Source: an uncultured Pelagibacteraceae bacterium
GTDB lineage: Bacteria; Pseudomonadota; Alphaproteobacteria; Pelagibacterales; Pelagibacteraceae
Reading direction: 5' to 3'
DNA: 64,000 nucleotides
NCBI GenBank assembly: GCA_902588835.1
Contig: CACIQQ010000001.1
Location: 1-64,000 of the forward strand
Part shown: positions 25,926 to 34,672 of the stretch, piece by piece
Numbering within the stretch: the stretch's first letter is position 1
Layout of the letters: each line of letters begins with the position of its first letter
Position numbers and translations under genes: made by a program
Notes under the pieces: model-generated
What the model was told of the DNA's origin: nothing
The model's input: only the letters and a program-made list of their open reading frames with translations
The model's database searches: none

Positions 25926-27110
25926 TTACTTTAATTTTTTTTTATGGAAATTTATAAATCTTTCAACATTGGATTTGTTAAAAGTTTTATTTTCTTCAAA
26001 AGAAACTTTTTTCATTGAGTAAGCACTGCTTTTTGTCATTCTCGATTGAATTATAACATTCCCTTTGTAAAGTTTTAGCTTAACACTTCCATTTACCTTG
26101 TTTTTTTTTAGATCTACTATTTTTTGTAATCTAAATCTTTCTTTTGAGAACCAGTAACCATTATAAATTAATTCTGCATACCTTGGCATAATAGAATCTT
26201 TTTTATGCATAGTATCTTTATCTAGTGTCACAGACTCTATTGCTCTATGAGCGATCAAAAGTAATGTCCCACCTGGTGTTTCATAAACACCTCTTGATTT
26301 AATCCCAATAAATCTATTTTCAACTAAATCAACTCTTCCAACTCCATTCTTCCCACCGATCTGATTTAATTTTTCTAAAAGTTTTTCTGGACTTAATTTT
26401 TTTCCATTAATACTTACTGGATCACTGTTTTTGAAACCAATGGAAACATAAGTGGGTTTATTAGGAGCCTTTTCAGGTGATGTTGTTCTTTGAAAAATAA
26501 ATTCAGGGGCTGAATTTTCTGGATTTTCTAAAACTTTACCTTCAGTAGATGTGTGAAATAAATTGTCGTCTACTGAAAAAGGTGGTGCGCCCTTTTTATC
26601 TTTTGGAACAGGAATGTTATGTTTTTTGGCATAATTAACTAAATCAGTCCTTGATTTTAATTTCCAAATTCTCCAAGGAGCTATCACTTTTATTTTGGGA
26701 CCAAAGTAATGATATCCAAGTTCAAATCTAACTTGGTCATTACCTTTTCCAGTTGACCCATGCGAAACAGCGAACGCTTTAAATTTTTTTGCGACCTTAA
26801 TTTGATCTTTTGCAATTAATGGTCTCGCAATTGACGTTCCAAGAAGGTAAACGCCTTCATAAATTGCATGACCTCTAATCATTGGAAAAACATATTCTTT
26901 TACAAACGTATTTTTTAAGTTGTTAATAATTATTTTTTTAACACCAAGTTTTTTTGCATTTTTAACAATTTTCTTTCGGTCCATTTCTTGACCAATGTCT
27001 GCAGTGTAGGCAATAACTTCGCTATCATAATTTTCTTGTAACCATTTTAAAATAATTGATGTATCAAGCCCGCCTGAGTAGGCTAAAACAATTTTTTTGT
27101 TTTTTTTCAT
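25926..27110 (-). CDS. argG: Argininosuccinate synthase
   Basis: 394 residues, standard length. The ATP-pyrophosphatase P-loop is [16 protein letters not shown]; further signatures are [36 protein letters not shown] and [27 protein letters not shown]. It condenses citrulline and aspartate in arginine biosynthesis. The upstream ialB gene is nine bases away on the same strand and the photolyase-like gene follows after four bases, though no functional link to either is obvious. Confidence 0.97.
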   Translation of the reverse strand: MKKNKKIVLAYSGGLDTSIILKWLQENYDSEVIAYTADIGQEMDRKKIVKNAKKLGVKKIIINNLKNTFVKEYVFPMIRGHAIYEGVYLLGTSIARPLIAKDQIKVAKKFKAFAVSHGSTGKGNDQVRFELGYHYFGPKIKVIAPWRIWKLKSRTDLVNYAKKHNIPVPKDKKGAPPFSVDDNLFHTSTEGKVLENPENSAPEFIFQRTTSPEKAPNKPTYVSIGFKNSDPVSINGKKLSPEKLLEKLNQIGGKNGVGRVDLVENRFIGIKSRGVYETPGGTLLLIAHRAIESVTLDKDTMHKKDSIMPRYAELIYNGYWFSKERFRLQKIVDLKKNKVNGSVKLKLYKGNVIIQSRMTKSSAYSMKKVSFEENKTFNKSNVERFINFHKKKLK

Positions 27111-27118
27111 TTAAGATA

Positions 27119-27625
27119 TTAAGCGCAACTTTTTTTTGCAGTATTGTAAGCCTTCGTGAAACCCATTAAAGAATAGTGGTCAATAGTTTGAGATCCAGAT
27201 TGATTATATCCCGTAATCATAATTCTTGATCCCTTTTTCATTACATTAACCATTTTTCTTTCTAAACCTGTGTCACCTATCCAAGCAAAATTTTCTTTTT
27301 TAACATCAAACTTAATTTTATTTTTTCCAGATTTAGCTGTAATTGAATTTTGAGTGTTGTATTGGTAACCAGACGTAATACTTACTTCATCTTTGATTTT
27401 ATCAGCTGGTCTGAAACTAATAAATAATCTTGCCTCTCTTGGATTTTTTTTTGGTGATTGTAAAACTGGTTTCGATTGCGCAAAACATAGTTTCTTTGCT
27501 CCATCAGTAACTACTATTGTTTCCCAGTCTTTAAATTTGCCAACCTTTTTAATCTCTTGAGCTGAGGCTTCAGTGAAAATTAAAAGACAAAATAATAATA
27601 CTGCGACTTTATTTATTAAGGACAT
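27119..27625 (-). CDS. Invasion-associated locus B (IalB) family periplasmic protein
   Basis: 168 residues with a clear signal peptide, VAVLLFCLLIFTEASAQ. The mature protein shows the IalB layout: an early GKFKDWETIVV strand, KLCFAQSKP, REARLFISFRP, and a late MKKGSRIMITGYNQSGSQTIDHYSLMGFTKAY ending in a C-terminal cysteine likely to pair with the first. The fold is known from pathogens, but homologues are widespread in free-living Alphaproteobacteria, so invasion is not implied. It overlaps the aldo/keto reductase by ten bases. Confidence 0.9.
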   Translation of the reverse strand: MSLINKVAVLLFCLLIFTEASAQEIKKVGKFKDWETIVVTDGAKKLCFAQSKPVLQSPKKNPREARLFISFRPADKIKDEVSITSGYQYNTQNSITAKSGKNKIKFDVKKENFAWIGDTGLERKMVNVMKKGSRIMITGYNQSGSQTIDHYSLMGFTKAYNTAKKSCA

Positions 27626-28656
27626 GGATTTGGATATATTTTTTGAACTTCGTTAATTTCATTAATAATTTCATTATTTAATTTTACATTTACACTTTCT
27701 ACATTTGTTTTCAACTGTTGCATAGTCGTAGCACCAATTATTACACTTGTAACAAAAGGCTGTATTTCACAAAATTTTATAGACATTTGGGCGAAATCCA
27801 AATTAAATTTCTGAGAAATTTTATAGTATTCCTCGATAGCTTTAATGCTATTTTCATTATTGTAGCGAGTGAAATCTTTAAAAAGATCTATTCTTGAACC
27901 TTTTGGCATATTATTATTTCTATATTTTCCCGTGAGGTAACCAAAAGCTAATGGAGAATAAGCCAACAAACCACTTTGTTCTCTGACCGAGATTTCGGCA
28001 AGACCAACTTCATAAGTCCTATTAAGTAAGTTGTAAGGATTTTGAACAGCCATCATCTTGGGTAAATTTTTTAATTTTGAGAGCTCAAGACATTTTGCCA
28101 AACCCCATGCAGTTTCATTTGAAAGACCTACATATCGAATTTTACCTGCATCCACAAATTTTTTTAAATTTTCTAAAATCTCTTCAAAAGCAATCCAATT
28201 TTTTTCATTTGAGTCGTGTTCGTATCCTTGTTTACCAAAAAAATTAGTATTCCTTTCTGGCCAATGTAATTGATATAAATCGATATAATCAGTTTGCATT
28301 CTTTTTAAACTTTTCTCTAATGCCTCTGACATACTTTTTTTATCATAGCTGCATCCACCACCTCTAATGTATTCTTTACTAGTAGGACCAGAAACCTTTG
28401 TGGCTAAAATGACTTTGTCTCTCTTTTTTGTTTTTTTGAACCATTCACCTATGATGTTTTCAGTCTCACCATAAGTTTCTTCTCTCATGGGTATTGCATA
28501 GATTTCCGCTGTGTCCCAAAAATTCACCCCATTATCAATTGCATAATCCATTTGCTCAAAACCATCTGCCTTTGAGTTTTGCTCTCCCCAAGTCATGGTT
28601 CCGAGACAAATTGTACTCACATCGACGTCTGTACTGCCTAGTTTCTTATAATTCAT
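27616..28656 (-). CDS. Aldo/keto reductase (Tas/YajO type)
   Basis: 346 residues. The AKR barrel is clear: MNYKKLGSTDVDVSTICLGTMTWGEQN, GVNFWDTAEIYAIP with Asp and catalytic Tyr, VILATKVSGP, DYIDLYQLHWPER and the cofactor segment near TSVIIGATTMQQLKTNVES. It is an NADPH-dependent oxidoreductase of the Tas-like branch; substrate unknown. It heads a minus-strand run through ialB, argG and the photolyase-like gene, with overlaps or spacers under 10 bases. The gene is divergent from the BI-1 gene. Confidence 0.93.
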   Translation of the reverse strand: MNYKKLGSTDVDVSTICLGTMTWGEQNSKADGFEQMDYAIDNGVNFWDTAEIYAIPMREETYGETENIIGEWFKKTKKRDKVILATKVSGPTSKEYIRGGGCSYDKKSMSEALEKSLKRMQTDYIDLYQLHWPERNTNFFGKQGYEHDSNEKNWIAFEEILENLKKFVDAGKIRYVGLSNETAWGLAKCLELSKLKNLPKMMAVQNPYNLLNRTYEVGLAEISVREQSGLLAYSPLAFGYLTGKYRNNNMPKGSRIDLFKDFTRYNNENSIKAIEEYYKISQKFNLDFAQMSIKFCEIQPFVTSVIIGATTMQQLKTNVESVNVKLNNEIINEINEVQKIYPNPCP

Positions 28657-28687
28657 AAAAATATAATATTTTGGTACCTTTAGACCA

Positions 28688-28715
28688 TTGAAAAATTTTG
28701 TAAAATTAATATATT
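28688..28715 (+). promoter_or_regulatory. Candidate promoter giving a leaderless BI-1 mRNA
   Basis: TTGAAA (28688-28693) is separated by 16 bases from TATATT (28710-28715). A start of transcription about seven bases later would fall on the ATG at 28722, and no Shine-Dalgarno sequence is visible in front of that ATG. The reading is plausible but the region is AT-rich, so chance hexamers are a concern. Confidence 0.35.
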
Positions 28716-28721
28716 CGAATT

Positions 28722-29474
28722 ATGGATTTTAACAGACAAAATATTTTCCAAGCAACATCTGCAAAAACTGCAGTTTGGGATGCTGGTTTAAGAGCTTACA
28801 TGTTGAAAGTGTATAACTACATGGCGACTGGAGTTCTTTTAACTGGAATCATTTCATTAATTTCATTTAAAATGTCTGTAGTTACAGATTCTGCAGGAAC
28901 GATTGCTTCATTTACAAGTTTCGGTAATGCAATTTTCTTTTCAGGTTTAAAATGGGTAATAATGTTAGCACCTTTAGCAATAGTTTTTTATATGAGTTTT
29001 GGTATTAACAAAATGTCAGCAGCTAAAGCACAAACGGTTTTCTGGATATTTGCTTCTTTAATGGGATTATCATTATCATGGATACTTTTAGTTTACACAG
29101 GAGTAAGTGTTGCGAGAGTATTTTTTATTACATCAGCAACTTTTGGAGCTATGAGTATTTACGGTTACACAACTAAAAGAGACTTAACTAAGTTTGGTTC
29201 ATTTTTAATGATGGGCTTGATAGGAATTATAATTGCTTCACTGGTAAATATTTTTCTAAAATCTGCAATGATGTATTTTGTAATTTCAATCTTAGGTGTT
29301 TTAATTTTTGTTGGTCTAACTGCATATGACACACAAAAAATTAAAAATATGTATTCAGCATCAGATACAGTCGAAATATCTGGTAAAAAAGCAATAATGG
29401 GTGCATTAACACTTTACTTAGACTTTATAAATCTATTCATTATGCTTCTAAGACTTTTTGGTCAAAGAAGATAA
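28722..29474 (+). CDS. Bax inhibitor-1 / YccA family membrane protein
   Basis: 250 residues with seven hydrophobic spans. The family layout is visible: VYNYMATGVLLTGIISL at the first span, ATFGAMSIYGYTTKRDLTKFGSFLMMGLIGIIIASL in the middle, and the terminal LTAYDTQKIKNMY plus ALTLYLDFINLFIMLLRLFG. Bacterial BI-1 relatives include YccA, which modulates FtsH, and calcium-leak channels. The start at 28722 lacks a Shine-Dalgarno sequence, see the promoter entry. It converges with the DUF2794 gene with no spacer. Confidence 0.93.
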   Translation: MDFNRQNIFQATSAKTAVWDAGLRAYMLKVYNYMATGVLLTGIISLISFKMSVVTDSAGTIASFTSFGNAIFFSGLKWVIMLAPLAIVFYMSFGINKMSAAKAQTVFWIFASLMGLSLSWILLVYTGVSVARVFFITSATFGAMSIYGYTTKRDLTKFGSFLMMGLIGIIIASLVNIFLKSAMMYFVISILGVLIFVGLTAYDTQKIKNMYSASDTVEISGKKAIMGALTLYLDFINLFIMLLRLFGQRR

Positions 29475-29813
29475 TTAAAGTTTTTTCCAATTTATTTTAT
29501 TAATTAAATTTTCAAGGTCGTCTGAGTTTTTTAATATACGGCCCCTACTATCAGTAATACAATACTTTAAGTTTTTGCTATTTGGTTTGAAATTTTTACA
29601 AATATTATAGATTGCGTTTTCAGCAGCATTTTTAAAAACACTAAAACTCACTTGTTTGTTTGAAATATTAAGACCATAATCTTTCCAAGAACCGTTTGAG
29701 ACCATTTTTGCATATAAATTTAAAATAATCTTAAGCTCTTTTTTTTCAAAAAAAAATTTCTCTTCGTATTTTTTAACTGAGTTATTAATAACTAATTTTA
29801 AATTTCTATTCAT
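29475..29813 (-). CDS. DUF2794 family protein
   Basis: 112 residues. The stretch FFEKKELKIILNLYAKMVSNGSWKDYGLNISNKQVSFSVFKNAAENAIYNI matches the alphaproteobacterial DUF2794 core, which has a L-N-x-I-L-x-x-Y-x-x-M-V-x-x-G-x-W-x-D-Y pattern. The function is unknown. It overlaps yciB by eight bases on the same strand, so the two are probably co-translated. Small, lysine- and asparagine-rich, no membrane segment. Confidence 0.8.
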   Translation of the reverse strand: MNRNLKLVINNSVKKYEEKFFFEKKELKIILNLYAKMVSNGSWKDYGLNISNKQVSFSVFKNAAENAIYNICKNFKPNSKNLKYCITDSRGRILKNSDDLENLINKINWKKL

Positions 29814-30357
29814 TTTGTGAATATTTCTTAATTAATGGAATTTGAAAAGCCGTAAAGATAAAAGTAATTGGTAGCATACCCCAAACTTTAAAATTTACCC
29901 AAAATTCCTCAGTTTGTGTCCGCCATACAAATTCATTCAAAATGGCTAATGCGAAAAAAAACCATATCCATCTAAAATTTAGAATATTCCATCCCTCGTC
30001 ATTTAAAGGTAATGATTTTCCCAAAATTAATTTTAAAAGAGGCTCTTTGGTGAAATATTTTCCAAAAAAAAGTGATAAACCAAATAAAATATTAATTATT
30101 GTTGGTTTCATGTAAATAAAAATTGGGTTGTTGAAGTAGATAGTTAATCCTCCAAAAAGGGTAATAAGAATACCCCCTGTAAGAGGCACCATAGGAATTT
30201 TTTTTTCAAAAAACCAAACAATCAAAATAGAAATTATTGTCGCAATTATAAGTGGTGGTATAGCTATCTGAAGATCTTTCCCAGAATTATAGTAAAAGTA
30301 AAAGAAAATTACTAATGGACCAAAGTCAGTTAAAAATTTTATTAGCGACTTATTCAC
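29806..30357 (-). CDS. yciB: Inner-membrane protein YciB / intracellular septation protein A
   Basis: 183 residues with five membrane spans. The start KFLTDFGPLVIFFYFYYNSG is diagnostic for the family, and PIFIYMKPTIINILFGLSLFFGKYF, FRWIWFFFALAILNEFVWR and FWVNFKVWGMLPITFIFTAFQIPLI complete it. The protein is associated with cell-envelope synthesis and septation. It is divergent from hspQ with 78 bases between the two, and it heads the yciB-DUF2794 pair. Confidence 0.93.
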   Translation of the reverse strand: MNKSLIKFLTDFGPLVIFFYFYYNSGKDLQIAIPPLIIATIISILIVWFFEKKIPMVPLTGGILITLFGGLTIYFNNPIFIYMKPTIINILFGLSLFFGKYFTKEPLLKLILGKSLPLNDEGWNILNFRWIWFFFALAILNEFVWRTQTEEFWVNFKVWGMLPITFIFTAFQIPLIKKYSQNE

Positions 30358-30400
30358 AACTTAATATTATCAGATTTACAAACTTTTAATAATTTTTTTA

Positions 30401-30430
30401 TTGATTTTTTATCTCAAATACCCATATTAT
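30401..30430 (+). promoter_or_regulatory. Candidate hspQ promoter
   Basis: TTGATT (30401-30406), 18 bases, then TATTAT (30425-30430). The hspQ GTG start lies only five bases after the -10 element, so if this promoter is used the mRNA would be leaderless. No sigma-32-type sequence is obvious despite the heat-shock annotation. Moderate to low support. Confidence 0.3.
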
Positions 30431-30435
30431 TTACT

Positions 30436-30756
30436 GTGAGTGTTCAAAAAGCAAAATTTTCAATTGGTGACGTTGTAAAGCACAAGCACTTTGATTTTAG
30501 AGGTGTTATTTACGATGTAGACTTTGAGTTTAATAATTCTGAAGAATGGTACGAGTCCATACCCAAAAATGTAAGACCTAGAAAGGACCAACCATTTTAT
30601 CACCTGTTAGCAGAAAATGAGGATGTAACATACGAAGCATATGTTTCTGAACAAAATCTTCTTAAAGATGATTCAAAAGAACCAATTAAGCATCCATTGA
30701 TTAATGAGATATTTTCTGGAAAAAAAGGCTCTTCATACTTCAAACAGTCAAATTAA
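30436..30756 (+). CDS. hspQ: Heat shock protein HspQ (hemimethylated-DNA-binding YccV-like)
   Basis: 106 residues beginning at a GTG: MSVQKAKFSIGDVVKHKHFDFRGVIYDVDFEF, the HspQ/YccV opening. PFYHLLAENEDVTYEAYVSEQNL is the second conserved block. In E. coli HspQ is a specificity factor that enhances Lon protease and binds hemimethylated DNA. The alphaproteobacterial members begin with the A-K-F-x-I-G-D pattern, which supports the GTG. A LON-type substrate domain gene also lies in this window but is far away. Confidence 0.92.
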   Translation: MSVQKAKFSIGDVVKHKHFDFRGVIYDVDFEFNNSEEWYESIPKNVRPRKDQPFYHLLAENEDVTYEAYVSEQNLLKDDSKEPIKHPLINEIFSGKKGSSYFKQSN

Positions 30757-30824
30757 TTCGCAGGGTCATCATTTAAACACAATTCTCTCAAATCTTAGAC
30801 ATACCTTTGGTCTATATTATGATT

Positions 30825-30882
30825 ACTGATCAAGGATGTTAAATATTTCCCAACATTATCTCCCTCAACGTTCTTGATCAGT
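30825..30882. repeat. 16-bp interrupted palindrome upstream of ccmC
   Basis: The left arm ACTGATCAAGGATGTT (30825-30840) pairs with the right arm AACGTTCTTGATCAGT (30867-30882) over 16 positions. Fourteen are Watson-Crick and two would be G-U in RNA. The loop is 26 bases, and three more pairs form outside a single bulged T. Each arm contains the self-complementary TGATCA. It could fold in a read-through transcript from hspQ or act as a paired protein-binding site on DNA. There is no T-run after it, so it is not a normal terminator. Confidence 0.8.
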
Positions 30883-30891
30883 TAATTTCTT

Positions 30892-30897
30892 TATAAT
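30892..30897 (+). promoter_or_regulatory. Consensus -10 element for ccmC
   Basis: A perfect TATAAT lies 21 bases ahead of the ccmC ATG. No good -35 hexamer is at the ideal 16-18 base spacing; TTGATC in the right palindrome arm is 12 bases away. If this promoter is used the palindrome sits at and just upstream of the -35 region, suggesting an activator or repressor site. Confidence 0.45.
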
Positions 30898-30918
30898 AAA
30901 ATCCTTACAATTACACAA

Positions 30919-31626
30919 ATGTTGAACAAAATTTTTGAAATACTAAAAATGATTTCACTTTCGAAATTGACGAGAATTATTGTATTCACACTTTTTGTTA
31001 TTTTTCTAACTTTAGGTCTTTTGGAATCTTTATTGTTATCACCAGAAGATTATATTCAAAGTGATGCAGTGAGAATTATGTATGTTCATGTTCCGGCAGC
31101 GTGGATTTCTTTGGGAATATTTTCATTCATAGCTTTCCTATCATTAGGTATTTTCATTTTTAAAAATAAAAATTTTGCAATCATTGCGAAAAGTTTTGCA
31201 CCATCAGGTTTGGTTTTTAACCTCATTGCTTTAGTGACTGGATCTATTTGGGGTAAACCAACATGGGGAACATGGTGGGCTTGGGATCCTAGAATTACTT
31301 CAATGTTGGTATTATTTTTGTTTTACATCCTTTATATCGCATCGTGGAGATTATTTGAAAATGATAAAGCTGCAAAAATTTCTAGTTTAGTGGCCATTGC
31401 TGGTTTTGTGAATGTGCCTATAATTAAATTTTCTGTAGATTGGTGGGCGAGTCTTCATCAACCGTCTTCAGTCAAAATTCTTTCTGAAACTACAATTCAT
31501 TCCTCGATGTTGACACCATTATTGCTCATGACTGCGGCATTTGCTCTATTCTCAGTATTAATTTTTTTAATGAAATATAATATAGAATTGATAAAGATTA
31601 AGACTAAAGGATTAGATAGATTGTGA
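30919..31626 (+). CDS. ccmC: Cytochrome c maturation haem exporter subunit CcmC
   Basis: 235 residues with six membrane spans. The tryptophan-rich haem-handling motif is visible as IWGKPTWGTWWAWDPRITSMLVLFLFY, flanked by the conserved histidines in MYVHVPAAWISLG and SLHQPSSVKI. CcmC loads haem onto CcmE on the periplasmic side. It opens a ccmC-D-E-F-G-H run; ccmA and ccmB do not precede it. It overlaps ccmD by four bases. Confidence 0.96.
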   Translation: MLNKIFEILKMISLSKLTRIIVFTLFVIFLTLGLLESLLLSPEDYIQSDAVRIMYVHVPAAWISLGIFSFIAFLSLGIFIFKNKNFAIIAKSFAPSGLVFNLIALVTGSIWGKPTWGTWWAWDPRITSMLVLFLFYILYIASWRLFENDKAAKISSLVAIAGFVNVPIIKFSVDWWASLHQPSSVKILSETTIHSSMLTPLLLMTAAFALFSVLIFLMKYNIELIKIKTKGLDRL

Positions 31627-31853
31627 TAAACTTATTTTTAATGAACGGTTACGGATTGTTTGTATGGTCGGCGTTTGCATTTACGCTAATCAACTTCTTT
31701 GCACTATATATAATAATCAATCGACAATTAATAAAAGAAAACAAAAAATTTGAATTAAAATTTAATCATTTAGAAAAAATTAAATACACAGAGGCATACA
31801 AACAAAGAACTAACCAGGTATTAGTTTCAAGTAACGCTGCACAAAAAATCTAA
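31623..31853 (+). CDS. ccmD: Haem exporter protein CcmD
   Basis: 76 residues: one N-terminal membrane span in NGYGLFVWSAFAFTLINFFALYIII, then a charged cytoplasmic tail. The NGYGxFVWxAF start is characteristic of CcmD. It helps release holo-CcmE from the CcmABC complex. The overlap with ccmC and the 9-base gap to ccmE place it in the ccm operon. The tail is longer than in many homologues. Confidence 0.88.
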   Translation: MINLFLMNGYGLFVWSAFAFTLINFFALYIIINRQLIKENKKFELKFNHLEKIKYTEAYKQRTNQVLVSSNAAQKI

Positions 31854-31862
31854 TTTAAACTA

Positions 31863-32279
31863 ATGTACAGCAAAAAAGTTAAGTTTAGATTTTTATTCAT
31901 TTTCGTATTTTTAACATTAATAGTACTTACAACCTTTTCAGTTTTAAAAGTTTTGAAAGATAATGTCGTATATTTTAAATCTCCAAGTGAAATTAATCTA
32001 TCGACAGAAATTTCAAGCAAAAAAATTAGAGTCGGAGGCATGGTAAAAAAAGATTCAGTAATAATGAATAATAATAAAATTAACTTCATAATTACTGATT
32101 TTAAAAATGAGCTTTATGTAACTTTTTCTGGCACAGTTCCAAACTTATTTGAAGAAGAAAAAGGAGTTGTTGCAGAAGGATTTCTTAATGATAAAAAATT
32201 TCTTGTAGCGGATAAAATTTTGGCTAAGCATGACGAAAATTATATGCCACCAGAAGTCAAAAAATCTTTAGGAGAATAA
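31863..32279 (+). CDS. ccmE: Periplasmic haem chaperone CcmE
   Basis: 138 residues. One N-terminal signal anchor ([19 protein letters not shown]), a beta-barrel OB domain with [14 protein letters not shown] and [10 protein letters not shown], and the C-terminal haem attachment motif [12 protein letters not shown], where the histidine of H-x-x-x-Y binds haem covalently. It receives haem from CcmC and passes it to CcmF. Length is normal and the spacing to ccmF is one base. Confidence 0.96.
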   Translation: MYSKKVKFRFLFIFVFLTLIVLTTFSVLKVLKDNVVYFKSPSEINLSTEISSKKIRVGGMVKKDSVIMNNNKINFIITDFKNELYVTFSGTVPNLFEEEKGVVAEGFLNDKKFLVADKILAKHDENYMPPEVKKSLGE

Positions 32280-32280
32280 A

Positions 32281-34167
32281 TTGATTATTTCACAATTAGG
32301 ATATTATTCACTAATTTTTGGATTGTTGACATCAATTTTTATTTTTTTTAATTCTTCAGTTCAAATAAAAAGAAACGATACAGTTATTTCGAGTAAAACT
32401 ACAGGACTAATTGGTTTTCAATTTTTTTTTGTTTTTATCTCTTTTATTTCGTTAATTTATTCTTTTATAATTTCTGATTTTAGCAACGAGACAGTCTATA
32501 GCAACTCTCATACCACAAAGCCCCTGTTTTATAAAATTACCGGAACCTGGGGAAACCATGAAGGTAGTTTACTTTTATGGTTATTGGTTCTGACTGGTGT
32601 GTTATTAGGATTTATTTTTAAATCTAGAAATGAACCAAGTAATTACAGGCGATTAACTATATTATTCCATCAAATAATTATAATTGGTTTTTTTGTTTTT
32701 GTTTTAAAAACATCAAATCCCTTTAATGAAATTTTTCCAGTTCAAACAGAAGGACTTGGGCTCAACCCTATTTTACAAGATCCAGCATTAGGTATTCATC
32801 CTCCAATTTTATATTTAGGTTATGTTGGAACATCGATAATTTTTTCAGCTGCACTAGCTTCAATGATTTCAAACTATGTAAATAAAAGTTGGGCTAAAAA
32901 TATAAAATTTTGGATTTTATTTTCTTGGATTTTTTTAACAGGTGGAATTCTATTAGGTTCGATTTGGGCATACTATGAACTTGGATGGGGTGGGTTTTGG
33001 TTTTGGGATCCAGTGGAAAATGTATCACTAATGCCGTGGTTAAGTTTAACTGCACTGCTTCACTGTATTGTGACTTTGGAAAAAAGAGAGCTTTTTAAAA
33101 AATGGACAATTGTTTTATGCATTATAACTTTTGCATTAAGTATGGTTGGAACATTCTTAGTGAGATCTGGGATTTTAAATTCCGTTCACACTTTCGCAAA
33201 TGACCCGTCTAGGGGAATTTATATATTAACATTTTTATTAGTTTTAGTTTTATTATCGTTTGTAATATTTACAATTTATGAAAAAAAAAACTTTATCCAA
33301 AAAAGTGAAATTTTTCCTTTAAGTAAGGAAACTGCAGTTTTAATAAATAACTGGTTCATATTATATTTTTTGAGCGTTGTCTTAATAGGTACCATTTATC
33401 CAATATTTCTTGACGTAATAATGGATGAGCAAATTTCAGTAGGACCACCGTTTTATAATAAGCTTATTTTACCTTTCCTTATTCCTTTTGTTCTTTTTAT
33501 GTCTATTGGTCCAAGTATGAGATGGATTAAAACAAATTTTAAAATTGGACTTAAAAATTTCTTGATTATTTTTTTTACACTAATTTTTTCTTTCATAACG
33601 ATTTATTTTATTGGTAAAAAAAATGTATTTCTTCTTTTATTATTTGTTGGATTTTTTTATTTACTTCTTAAAAGTTTAGATCAATTAAGACAGAGAACAA
33701 AAAATTTTGCTCAAATACTATCACACTCAGGATTTTCACTCTTGTTGATATCTATATTGTTAAATAGTTTTTCGTCAAATGAGACAATCAAAAATATCCA
33801 AGTTGGGGAAAGTTTTGTTCTGAAAAATGAAAAGATAATTTTTAAAAAAATCGCAGTAGAAAAAGAAAAAAATTATGAATCAATTATCGGTTTTTTTGAG
33901 GTACTTGATGAGAAAAATAAAATTATCAATCTACGACCAGAAATAAGAATTTATAATGAACCAGAAATGGCGACAAGTGAAGCGTCTATAAAAACTACAT
34001 TGTTTAAAGATAGATTTATAACAATTAATATGATTAAAGATCAAAATTTTTTTAATGTAAGGTATCAACAGAAGCCTTTTATGATTTGGATTTGGATTTC
34101 AACTTTAATAATTATGCTAGGGGGGTTATTTGCAATTTTTAAGAAAAATAAAGAATTCAATATTTAG
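32281..34167 (+). CDS. ccmF: Cytochrome c haem lyase subunit CcmF
   Basis: 628 residues with about 14 membrane spans. The haem-handling signature is WGGFWFWDPVENVSLMPWL, with WGNHEGSLLLW near residue 95 and LGIHPPILYLGYVG. CcmF reduces and ligates haem to apocytochrome c together with CcmH. It begins at a TTG directly after ccmE and overlaps ccmG by 38 bases. The C-terminus is a soluble periplasmic stretch followed by one last span. Confidence 0.96.
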   Translation: MIISQLGYYSLIFGLLTSIFIFFNSSVQIKRNDTVISSKTTGLIGFQFFFVFISFISLIYSFIISDFSNETVYSNSHTTKPLFYKITGTWGNHEGSLLLWLLVLTGVLLGFIFKSRNEPSNYRRLTILFHQIIIIGFFVFVLKTSNPFNEIFPVQTEGLGLNPILQDPALGIHPPILYLGYVGTSIIFSAALASMISNYVNKSWAKNIKFWILFSWIFLTGGILLGSIWAYYELGWGGFWFWDPVENVSLMPWLSLTALLHCIVTLEKRELFKKWTIVLCIITFALSMVGTFLVRSGILNSVHTFANDPSRGIYILTFLLVLVLLSFVIFTIYEKKNFIQKSEIFPLSKETAVLINNWFILYFLSVVLIGTIYPIFLDVIMDEQISVGPPFYNKLILPFLIPFVLFMSIGPSMRWIKTNFKIGLKNFLIIFFTLIFSFITIYFIGKKNVFLLLLFVGFFYLLLKSLDQLRQRTKNFAQILSHSGFSLLLISILLNSFSSNETIKNIQVGESFVLKNEKIIFKKIAVEKEKNYESIIGFFEVLDEKNKIINLRPEIRIYNEPEMATSEASIKTTLFKDRFITINMIKDQNFFNVRYQQKPFMIWIWISTLIIMLGGLFAIFKKNKEFNI

Positions 34168-34672
34168 TTTAATCATATTAATATTTTTAGTTATTTCTTT
34201 TTTTGTTTTTAAATCCTCCCTAGAAAAAGAAAAAATTTATTCTCCGAAAATGGGTGACAATAATATTTTTACTGATTTCAGAGTGCAAACATTAGTTGAG
34301 GAAAAAACGATAAATTTTGAAAAATTTCTTTCTGGAAAAAATTTTTATTTAATTAATATTTGGTCCTCATGGTGTGAACCTTGTAGGGATGAAAGCGATA
34401 AACTCCTAGAATTAAAAAATGATACTACGATTATGATGATTGGAATAAATTATAAAGACAAAAAGAAAAATGCCTTAAACTTTTTAAAATTATACGGAAA
34501 TCCATTTGAAGAAATCTTTGTTGATAAACAAGGAACGATATCAATTAATTTTGGTGCATACGGAGTTCCAGAAACATTTTTAATTAATAACGATAATAAA
34601 GTATTGAAAAAATATATTGGTCCATTAAATGATGAGGATGTTTATGAAATTAAAAAGATTACTAAAAATTAA
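34130..34672 (+). CDS. ccmG: Thiol:disulfide interchange protein CcmG/DsbE
   Basis: 180 residues with an N-terminal membrane anchor and a thioredoxin-fold domain. The active site is IWSSWCEPCRDESDKL with the W-C-x-P-C motif, and the cis-proline segment is GAYGVPETFLIN. It keeps the apocytochrome CxxCH thiols reduced. The frame starts at a TTG that follows a GGGGGG run; there is no ATG before the anchor segment, so a non-ATG start or a start inside ccmF is required. The 3' end overlaps ccmH. Confidence 0.93.
   Translation: MQFLRKIKNSIFSLIILIFLVISFFVFKSSLEKEKIYSPKMGDNNIFTDFRVQTLVEEKTINFEKFLSGKNFYLINIWSSWCEPCRDESDKLLELKNDTTIMMIGINYKDKKKNALNFLKLYGNPFEEIFVDKQGTISINFGAYGVPETFLINNDNKVLKKYIGPLNDEDVYEIKKITKN

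Larger units (their letters stand above)
30757..30918 (+). other. hspQ-ccmC spacer (162 bases)
   Basis: No ORF or tRNA was found here. It contains a long interrupted palindrome (30825-30882) and a perfect TATAAT at 30892-30897. The first 65 bases show only a weak five-base-pair hairpin (TAGAC/GTCTA around 30797-30815). Confidence 0.7.

Noticed and set aside
30882-30896. Near match to the CtrA-type TTAA-N7-TTAA site
   Set aside because: One mismatch in an AT-rich stretch; chance cannot be excluded.
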